A DNA stretch of 8,605 nucleotides from contig WRDE01000068.1 in assembly GCA_009783605.1 (NCBI GenBank), positions 1-8,605 of the forward strand, in the 5' to 3' direction. The DNA comes from Oscillospiraceae bacterium. Lineage in GTDB: Bacteria > Bacillota > Clostridia > Oscillospirales > Acutalibacteraceae. The translations under genes were made by a program, and so were the position numbers. Below are positions 1 to 5,022 of this stretch, piece by piece. The number at the start of each line of letters is the position of its first letter. The stretch's first letter is position 1. Under the pieces are notes generated by a model. It saw only the letters and a program-made list of their open reading frames with translations. It was not told the DNA's origin and did not search any database.

Positions 1-1
1 C

Positions 2-979
2 GAGGCGAACAATCTGGCGGTGATCGGCAGTGCTGAAGCCGGACGCCGCCGGGGGACCCATATCCTCACCGCCGCCACCGAACATCCTTCGGTTCGGGCG
101 GCGGCCGATGAACTGGCCCGGCGGGGCTTTACCGTCACATTCTTGAAACCGGATGACGGATACGGCTATACCCACGACGCGGTGGCAGACGCCTGCCGCC
201 CGGATACCATTCTGGTCAGTCTGATGTTGGTCAACAACGAAACCGGGGCAAAAACCGATATCGGGCGTTTAGTCCCGCTGATCCGCGCCAGATCGCCCCA
301 TGTGCTGATCCATACCGACGCGGTGGCGGCGGCGGGCAGGATGCCGCTGGCAGCCGAAAAATGGGGGGTTGACCTGCTGTCGGCCAGCGGCCATAAGCTG
401 CACGCTCCCAAAGGGGCCGGCGCGCTCTATGTCCGGAAAGGCGTCCGGCTGCTGCCGCAGTCCTTTGGCGGCGGCCAGGAACGGGGGCTGCGGGCGGGTA
501 CCGAACCGATGCCGGCCATCGCCGCCTTCGGCGCCGCGGCGGATGCGGTACCGGATCTGGCCGGGCTGGAACGGCATTTCAACCGGCTGTATGACCGGCT
601 GGTGGCCGGATTGGCAGACATTGAGGGCTGTGTGACAGATACCAAAGGTGTGACAGACACCAACGGTATGACAGACACCAGAGGTGTCTGCATGCACCGG
701 CCGCGGCAGGCGGTACCGTATATTGTCGCTTTTTCGGTTCCGGGCATCGCCAGCGAGGTTATGCTGCGGTATCTCGCCGGCCATCAGATATATATTTCGG
801 CGGGATCGGCCTGTGCCCGGGGCAAGGTCAGCCCGGTGCTGAAGGCGTCGGGGTTGCCGGAAGCCATGCTGGCGTCGGCGCTGCGGGTCAGTTTTTGCCG
901 GGATACAAAACCGGAGGAGATCGACCGGCTGCTGGAAAAATTGGCAGAGGGATGCGGGACGCTGATTAGGAAGCAATAA
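2..979 (+). CDS. Cysteine desulfurase (NifS/IscS family), 5' end outside window
   Basis: A PLP enzyme that removes sulfur from L-cysteine as an enzyme-bound persulfide. The reading frame is already open at base 2 (EANNLAVIG, the end of the family's TEANN motif), so the GTG at 20 is not the start and roughly the first 70-80 residues are missing. Counting the GTG at 20 as residue 1: a TEHPSV motif with the PLP-stacking His22, NNETG at 73-77, HTDAV with Asp100 for the PLP ring nitrogen, SGHK with the Schiff-base Lys126, GGGQERGLRAGTE at 150-162, and SAGSAC with the sulfur-accepting Cys265. Two oddities: the Gln that usually follows the Asp in this family (DAVQ/DATQ) is Ala103, and a VTDTKG-VTDTNG-MTDTRG triplet at 205-222 lies in a variable loop. 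In Firmicutes a dedicated desulfurase next to thiI feeds tRNA thiolation; here thiI is two genes downstream, so that role is likely but inferred. The sortase gene follows 30 bp later. Confidence 0.95.
   Translation, partial: EANNLAVIGSAEAGRRRGTHILTAATEHPSVRAAADELARRGFTVTFLKPDDGYGYTHDAVADACRPDTILVSLMLVNNETGAKTDIGRLVPLIRARSPHVLIHTDAVAAAGRMPLAAEKWGVDLLSASGHKLHAPKGAGALYVRKGVRLLPQSFGGGQERGLRAGTEPMPAIAAFGAAADAVPDLAGLERHFNRLYDRLVAGLADIEGCVTDTKGVTDTNGMTDTRGVCMHRPRQAVPYIVAFSVPGIASEVMLRYLAGHQIYISAGSACARGKVSPVLKASGLPEAMLASALRVSFCRDTKPEEIDRLLEKLAEGCGTLIRKQ
631..684. repeat. Three 18-bp tandem repeats inside the cysteine desulfurase gene
   Basis: Units at 631-648, 649-666 and 667-684 share the pattern TRTGACAGAYACCAVMGG and differ at only a few bases. 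At 18 bp they keep frame and encode three copies of (V/M)TDT(K/N/R)G. The last unit runs into an 8-bp perfect inverted repeat, CAGACACC (672-679) and GGTGTCTG (683-690), with loop AGA. The position is a loop before the conserved strand that leads to the catalytic Cys, so extra units should be tolerated. Confidence 0.9.
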
Positions 980-991
980 CCAATTTTCTAC

Positions 992-1000
992 AAAAGGAGA
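992..1000 (+). promoter_or_regulatory. Ribosome binding site of the sortase gene
   Basis: AAAAGGAGA, with AGGAG at 995-999, lies 10 bases before the ATG at 1010. It is a strong Shine-Dalgarno match and fixes the start. The 30-bp gap after the desulfurase stop holds no room for a full promoter, so the two genes are probably co-transcribed. Confidence 0.8.
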
Positions 1001-1009
1001 GTATTACTC

Positions 1010-2617
1010 ATGACTGCTGAAAACAACCGGGATCTCCCGTTGGAGGATCCGTATGAAATCGCCCGGTCCTTTTCCGAACAGGGATCGGCGCCGGCAGCTG
1101 GACCGGAAGCGGATATGCCGGTGGAATTGATCCAAAAGCGGAGCGACGATGGTATATTTGATTATTCGCCGGAGCGGGAGGATGAAATGAACGAAAATAA
1201 AAACGTATCTGCCGGCCCCAAAAAAGACGCGCTGCCTTACCGGGTGCTGACGTCGGTGGTGCCGATAATCGGCGACCGGCCGTTGGAGATGGTCCGCAAG
1301 CTGATCTTTATGATCGCGGTGGTCTGTCTGATCGGCTCGGTGGCGATGATCACCAATGAAGCATATATCATACCGAAAGACAATGAGGAAGTATATGAGA
1401 GTTTATTGCAGATATATCAGGATACCCATAAAATCGAGGGGGAATCAACCGGGAGCGACGGACAGAAAAAGCCTTCGGGGTCGGGATATATCTATCTGTC
1501 CTTTCAGGAGATATATCAGAAAAACAACGATACGGCCGGCTGGCTGAGATACAAATCCTCTACCGGCAGCGATTTTCTCGGGATCAACTATGTGGTTATG
1601 CAGACCAACAACAACGATTATTATCTCAACCGGGACTATCTGCGCAACTACAACAAAAACGGCGCGCTGTTCTTCGATAAGAACCATAGAGTGACTCCGG
1701 CGGGCCTGCCGGACTTTACCATCATCTACGGGCACAATATGAACAGCGGCCAGATGTTCGGCGGGATCAGCAAACTGATCAACAAAGGCAATTATATCGG
1801 GACTACCGGCCTGCGGTATATACGCACCGCTCCGGTTATGTGGCTGCGGACAATATATGATGAAAAAGAAGTGCCCTATAAAGTGTTCGCGGTCATGATT
1901 TCGGACGCCGACGCCATTATTACCGGGGATTTCAACTACGCGCCGAGTTCTATCGGTTCGGCTCAGTCAAAGGAGTATTATATTGCCAACGTCCGTCTGC
2001 GGTCGGTATTCAATTTCGCCGGCGTCGACGTCAATGTGTCGGATAAGCTGTTGGTGCTCTCCACCTGTTCGATCAAAAGCCGGGTGGGCTTTGAAAACAG
2101 CCGGATAGCGGTGATCGCCCGGGCGGTCCGTCCAGGGGAATCCACCTCGGTGAACGCCGATACCATCACGGCGGCGGCCAATCCGGTGATGCCGCGGGCC
2201 TGGTATACCAGCCAGAACTTGAAGCTCCACGACTATTATGCCAATCCGGATAAGTATGTCACCTACCCGGCCGCCACTCCCACCGCCGAAACCGCTGCGA
2301 GTACCACTGCCGGTAAACCAACTAATAATACCACCAAAAAACCGCCGTCGTCCCAGACCAGGACTACCGCGACGACTAAAGCCGTTGCTCCGCAGCCGAC
2401 CAGCCCGGCGGTGGTTACCACCCGGCCGCCCACCAAACCGCCGGTCACCACTTCCCAGACCGCCAATCCGTCAACCACCGTGACGACAGTGGGTGAGACA
2501 ATAGCGGATACAGTAACGACCAACCCGCCGCCCACCGATCCGCCCACCACCGACCCGCCGGCCACCGAACCGTCCGACCCGCCGGCCACCGAACCGGTTG
2601 AAACAATAAGCGAATAA
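1010..2617 (+). CDS. srtB: Class B sortase with long Thr/Pro-rich C-terminal tail
   Basis: A 535-residue membrane-bound cysteine transpeptidase; sortases join sorting-signal proteins to peptidoglycan or to one another. Residues 1-97 are polar, acidic and probably cytoplasmic. Residues 98-116 (LIFMIAVVCLIGSVAMI) form one membrane segment, giving an N-in/C-out topology. The sortase domain covers about 163-375: NNDTAGWLRY at 172-181, NNNDYYLNRDY at 200-210, catalytic His242 in IIYGHN followed by SGQMFGG, catalytic Cys353 in VLSTC, and catalytic Arg365 in FENSR. The GWL, YYL and YGHN-x-MF pattern marks class B. Class B sortases usually end soon after the Arg strand at about 230-300 residues. This one adds about 160 residues; from 416 on these are almost all Thr, Pro, Ala and Ser (TTDPPATEP-like units), as in wall-spanning linkers. 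The tail has no second membrane segment and no LPxTG-like signal. The substrate is unknown; no sorting-signal protein lies in the window. A related but inactive domain sits in the gene at 5023. Confidence 0.93.
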   Translation: MTAENNRDLPLEDPYEIARSFSEQGSAPAAGPEADMPVELIQKRSDDGIFDYSPEREDEMNENKNVSAGPKKDALPYRVLTSVVPIIGDRPLEMVRKLIFMIAVVCLIGSVAMITNEAYIIPKDNEEVYESLLQIYQDTHKIEGESTGSDGQKKPSGSGYIYLSFQEIYQKNNDTAGWLRYKSSTGSDFLGINYVVMQTNNNDYYLNRDYLRNYNKNGALFFDKNHRVTPAGLPDFTIIYGHNMNSGQMFGGISKLINKGNYIGTTGLRYIRTAPVMWLRTIYDEKEVPYKVFAVMISDADAIITGDFNYAPSSIGSAQSKEYYIANVRLRSVFNFAGVDVNVSDKLLVLSTCSIKSRVGFENSRIAVIARAVRPGESTSVNADTITAAANPVMPRAWYTSQNLKLHDYYANPDKYVTYPAATPTAETAASTTAGKPTNNTTKKPPSSQTRTTATTKAVAPQPTSPAVVTTRPPTKPPVTTSQTANPSTTVTTVGETIADTVTTNPPPTDPPTTDPPATEPSDPPATEPVETISE

Positions 2618-2635
2618 GAGCAGACTCACCCATTC

Positions 2636-2689
2636 ACAAACGCCGCTATAAAAATGGTTAGTAAAATGATATAATATGGCGGCGTTTGT
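2636..2689. repeat. 15-bp inverted repeat after the sortase gene
   Basis: ACAAACGCCGCTATA (2636-2650) is complementary to TATGGCGGCGTTTGT (2675-2689), with one position that would be a G-U pair in RNA. The loop is 24 bases. No T-run follows the right arm, so it is a weak candidate for an intrinsic terminator of the sortase transcript. The same right-arm sequence recurs at 2750-2764, so the left arm has two possible partners. Confidence 0.6.
2667..2675 (+). promoter_or_regulatory. Possible extended -10 promoter ahead of thiI
   Basis: TGATATAAT contains the TGn extension and a perfect TATAAT (2670-2675). I see no acceptable -35 hexamer 16-18 bases upstream. It lies in the loop of the 2636-2689 inverted repeat. 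A transcript starting near 2682 would carry both direct repeat copies in a leader of about 165 nt before thiI. Confidence 0.3.
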
Positions 2690-2810
2690 CTGCGCTTTAA
2701 CACATAGAAATTGGGAACGTGCAGATCCATGCACAATGGAATTATACCATATGGCGGCGTTTGTCTGTGCTTTAACGTATAAAAATTAAAAATGTGCAAA
2801 TAATTATGCA
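2674..2810. repeat. Imperfect direct repeat, two copies of about 60 bp
   Basis: Copy 1 is 2674-2733 and copy 2 is 2749-2810, offset by 75 bp. The first 28 bases (ATATGGCGGCGTTTGTCTG and onward to CTTTAAC) match except for one base. The rest is looser but keeps GTGCA near the end. The copies open no plausible + strand gene. With the inverted arm at 2636 they resemble a small intergenic repeat family rather than coding DNA; a structured leader is the alternative. Confidence 0.75.
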
Positions 2811-2832
2811 TTATGCATTACGCATTATGAAT
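2805..2832. repeat. Four 7-bp tandem units just upstream of thiI
   Basis: TATGCAT, TATGCAT, TACGCAT and TATGAAT follow one another without gaps at 2805-2832, ending 15 bases before the thiI start. AT-rich heptamers of this type often fill spacers in clostridial genomes. No function is evident. Confidence 0.7.
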
Positions 2833-2847
2833 TAATCTGGGGGGTAT

Positions 2848-4047
2848 ATGGCTGAAATCAAACCGTTGCCGGCTGGATCCGAGATACTTTTGATCAAAAC
2901 CGGTGAATTGGCGCTCAAGGGGCTGAACCGCGGCACATTTGAGGAGATATTGCTGAAAAATTTGCGTCGGCGGCTGCGCGGATTGGGGGATTTCCGGCTG
3001 CGGAAAGCCCAATCGACGATATTTATTGAACCGGCCAGCACCGATATTGACTGGGAGGCTGCGGCTGCCCGGGTCGGGCAGGTGTTCGGCATTGCGGCGT
3101 TCAGCCGGGCGGCGGTGACCGAAAAGGATCTGGCCGCTATCTGTGCCGCCGCCGCGGACTATCTCGCGCCGCAGCTGCGCGGGGTGAAAACCTTCAAGGT
3201 GGAGAGCAAACGCAGCGATAAAACCTTTCCGCTCACCTCGCCGGAACTCAGCGCCGCGGTGGGCGGCTATCTGTAGGAATTTTTTCCTCACCTGACGGTG
3301 GACGTACATAACCCGGAGCTGTTGGTGATGGCCGAGATCCGGGATTTTGGCGCGTATATCCACGCGGCCCAGCTGCCGGGCGCCGGCGGGATGCCGGTGG
3401 GGACCGGGGGCCGGGCGGTGCTGCTGCTGTCCGGCGGCATCGACTCGCCGGTGGCCGGGTATATGATGGCCAAACGCGGCGTCGAGCTGTCGCCGCTCCA
3501 TTTCGCCTCGCCGCCCTATACCGGCGAGCGGGCGGAGCAAAAGGTGGCGGCGCTGGCCGGGAAGCTGGCGGCCTGGGCCGGACCGATGCGGCTCGGCATC
3601 GTGCCGTTTACCGAGATACAGGAGGCCATCGCCCGGGCCTGCCCGGAGGATCTGTTTACGCTGATCATGCGGCGGTTTATGATGCGGATCGCCGAAGCGG
3701 TGGCGCTGCGGGACGGCGGCGGCGCGCTGATAACCGGCGAGTCGCTGGGACAGGTGGCCAGCCAGACGCTGCCGGCGCTGGGCTGCACCGACGCGGTGAC
3801 CGGACTGCCGGTACTGCGGCCGCTGATCGGGATGGACAAAGAGGAGATCATCGCCGTTTCCCGCAAAATCGACACCTTTGACATCTCAATCCAGCCCTAT
3901 GAGGACTGCTGCACCGTCTTCACCCCCCGCCACCCCCGGACCCGGCCGAAATTGGAGATGCTGGAGGCGGCGGAGGCGGCGTTAGATGTGGCGGCGTTAG
4001 TGGAGCGGGCTGTTGATGGGGTGCGGGTTAGTTGGGTGGATAACTAA
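2848..4047 (+). pseudogene. thiI: tRNA 4-thiouridine synthase ThiI, interrupted by an in-frame amber codon
   Basis: ThiI adenylates U8 of tRNA and replaces its oxygen with sulfur from a desulfurase; some homologs also supply thiazole sulfur. Read through, the frame gives 400 codons, the normal length for a ThiI without a rhodanese domain. Codons 1-142 hold the N-terminal ferredoxin-like region (ILLIKTGELALKGLNRGTFE) and most of THUMP. Codon 143 is TAG (3274-3276). Translation then continues in the same frame with EFFPHLTVDVHNPELL, as expected for THUMP, then the PP-loop SGGIDSP at 195-201, TGESLGQVASQTL near 296-308, and PYEDCCTVFTPRHP near 350-363. Nothing else is damaged, so this is a recent nonsense mutation, a base-call error or readthrough. 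A GTG at 3298 could start the C-terminal part but has no ribosome binding site. The start at 2848 follows GGGGGG (2839-2844) by only 3 bases. The desulfurase at 2-979 is the likely sulfur donor. Confidence 0.9.
3274..3276 (+). other. In-frame TAG codon inside thiI
   Basis: CTG-TAG-GAA replaces a sense codon between GGYL and EFFPHL. Both sides are in one frame, so a substitution rather than an indel explains it; TTG (Leu), CAG (Gln) or AAG (Lys) are each one change away. Relatives as I recall them read close to GGYLLEKYPHLTVDV, which favours TTG. TAG also ends the genes at 4173-4961 and 5023-8460, so it serves as a normal stop here. Confidence 0.9.
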
Positions 4048-4083
4048 CCGCACAAACGCTGTGCGTTTGTGCGGCGCAGCCGC
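4048..4083. terminator. Hairpin pair directly after the thiI stop codon
   Basis: CCGCACAAACGC (4048-4059) and GCGTTTGTGCGG (4063-4074) make a perfect 12-bp stem with a 3-base loop, starting at the base after the thiI stop. GCGGC (4071-4075) can instead pair with GCCGC (4079-4083), so the two hairpins compete for 4071-4074. The next bases are GCTTAAAATC, not a T-run. Placement argues for transcript ending or 3'-end protection; the missing U-tract argues against a classical intrinsic terminator. Confidence 0.5.
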
Positions 4084-4104
4084 GCTTAAAATCATATTAA
4101 TAAT

Positions 4105-4131
4105 CCGCACCGCTTGACGCAAGCGGTGCGG
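4105..4131. promoter_or_regulatory. 27-bp palindrome overlapping the -35 box (operator candidate)
   Basis: CCGCACCGCTTG (4105-4116) and CAAGCGGTGCGG (4120-4131) are perfect inverted arms around ACG. The -35 hexamer at 4114-4119 spans the centre of symmetry. A dimeric repressor bound here would block RNA polymerase. No regulator gene is present in the window, so the binding protein is unknown. As RNA it would form a hairpin without a U-tract. Confidence 0.55.
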
Positions 4132-4143
4132 AGGTTATATAAT
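4114..4143 (+). promoter_or_regulatory. Strong housekeeping-sigma promoter for the TIM-barrel gene
   Basis: TTGACG (4114-4119), an 18-bp spacer and a perfect TATAAT (4138-4143). Transcription should start near 4150, giving a leader of about 20 bases that contains the GAAGGTG ribosome binding site (4161-4167) before the ATG at 4173. It is the best promoter in the window. The 61-bp gap before the downstream fusion gene lacks an equal, so that gene may depend on it too. Confidence 0.7.
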
Positions 4144-4172
4144 GGGAGCAGGTTTTAAAAGAAGGTGATACG

Positions 4173-4961
4173 ATGCACTTTGGAATGCCGACACTGATAG
4201 AAATGAAATCTTTGGAATCCTGCGCCGCACTCTGCCGTGAATTGGGACTGAGCTTCGTTGAACTCAGCATGGATATGCCTGAATATCAGGCCAACCGATT
4301 AGATATAGAAGAGCTGCGCCAAATTGCTGACAATTATGGCGTTTTTTACACAATACATCTTAGTGGATTTTTGAATCCCTGTGATTTCAACGATAAAGTC
4401 GCGGCGGTATATACCGAAACGGTATTGGAAATGATTGAAGCCACTAAGCAGTTGACCGTTCCGGTTTTGAATATGCACCTGCCGTTAGGCGACTACTTTA
4501 CCCTCCCTGACAGAAAAGTGTGTCTCTTCGATGAATATGAGCCGGAATATTTGGGGAAGCTGGTAGCGTTTCGGGATGCCTGCGTGGCGAAAATCGATGA
4601 TCACGATATAAAAATCTGTGTGGAGAACACACGCGCATTTCAACAAGAGTTTGGACAGAGAGGTCTCTCTGTTCTCCTTGAAAGTGAGGTTTTCGCGGTC
4701 ACCTTTGACATCGGTCATGACGCGGGAAATGATTTCAAGCAACGTCCTCTTATTGACCGGCATATCGACCGGTTGTATCATATGCACATCCATGACGCGA
4801 AAGGAAAAGAAAATCATCTTCCATTGGGCGAGGGCGACTTGGATATAATAAAATATCTTGACTTGGCAAAACTACATGAATGCTGCGCCGTACTGGAAGT
4901 AAAGACAGTGGACGGATTGCGGCAGTCGGCGACATGGTTAAAAGAAAGATATTGGATATAG
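4173..4961 (+). CDS. Sugar-phosphate isomerase/epimerase-like TIM-barrel protein
   Basis: A 262-residue cytosolic protein of the xylose-isomerase-like TIM-barrel superfamily, which includes sugar epimerases, sugar-phosphate isomerases and endonuclease IV. Visible barrel elements are FVELSMD at 28-34, YTIHLSG at 59-65, VLNMHLPLGD at 98-107, ICVENT at 148-153, VTFDIGHD at 176-183, LYHMHIHDAKG at 201-211, HLPLGEGDLD at 215-224 and AVLEVKT at 239-245. Probable metal ligands are Glu151, Asp179 or His182, His205 or His207, and Glu242, by analogy with the family. The HxHDxxG...LPLGEG signature is typical of the epimerase-like members. The substrate cannot be told from sequence. The ATG at 4173 follows GAAGGTG at a normal distance. 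Sampled stretches have roughly 43% GC, whereas the genes on either side exceed 60%, so recent acquisition is likely. It has its own promoter and operator-like palindrome, and the fusion gene follows after 61 bp. Confidence 0.85.
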   Translation: MHFGMPTLIEMKSLESCAALCRELGLSFVELSMDMPEYQANRLDIEELRQIADNYGVFYTIHLSGFLNPCDFNDKVAAVYTETVLEMIEATKQLTVPVLNMHLPLGDYFTLPDRKVCLFDEYEPEYLGKLVAFRDACVAKIDDHDIKICVENTRAFQQEFGQRGLSVLLESEVFAVTFDIGHDAGNDFKQRPLIDRHIDRLYHMHIHDAKGKENHLPLGEGDLDIIKYLDLAKLHECCAVLEVKTVDGLRQSATWLKERYWI

Positions 4962-5012
4962 TTGTCGATATGCTATTGATCGATGTGTTCGGTCTATGAT
5001 TTTACATAAATC

Positions 5013-5018
5013 GGGAGG
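5013..5018 (+). promoter_or_regulatory. Ribosome binding site that sets the fusion-gene start at 5023
   Basis: GGGAGG ends 4 bases before the ATG at 5023. The frame is open from an earlier ATG at 4996, but that codon has no Shine-Dalgarno sequence and would add nine residues (MILHKSGGH) ahead of MRAEIITV, which is where CinA proteins normally begin. Confidence 0.7.
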
Positions 5019-5022
5019 CCAT

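Noticed and set aside
631..684. Possible CRISPR array
   Set aside because: Units are contiguous at 18 bp with no spacers and lie within a coding frame.
2263..2589. Open frame on the - strand opposite the sortase tail, rich in Val and Gly
   Set aside because: It is the complement of ACC/CCG-type Thr/Pro codons; low complexity, no ribosome binding site, no motif.
2626..2811. Minus-strand 61-codon frame with an internally repeated peptide
   Set aside because: The peptide repeat only reflects the ~60-bp direct DNA repeat; there is no ribosome binding site.
3298..4047. Separate gene starting at the GTG at 3298 after the amber codon
   Set aside because: No Shine-Dalgarno sequence, and the protein would begin in the middle of the THUMP domain; it is the rest of thiI.
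4962..5000. Promoter directly before the fusion gene
   Set aside because: TTGTCG (4962) and TTGATC (4976) are 27 and 13 bases from TATGAT (4995-5000), outside the usable 16-19 range.
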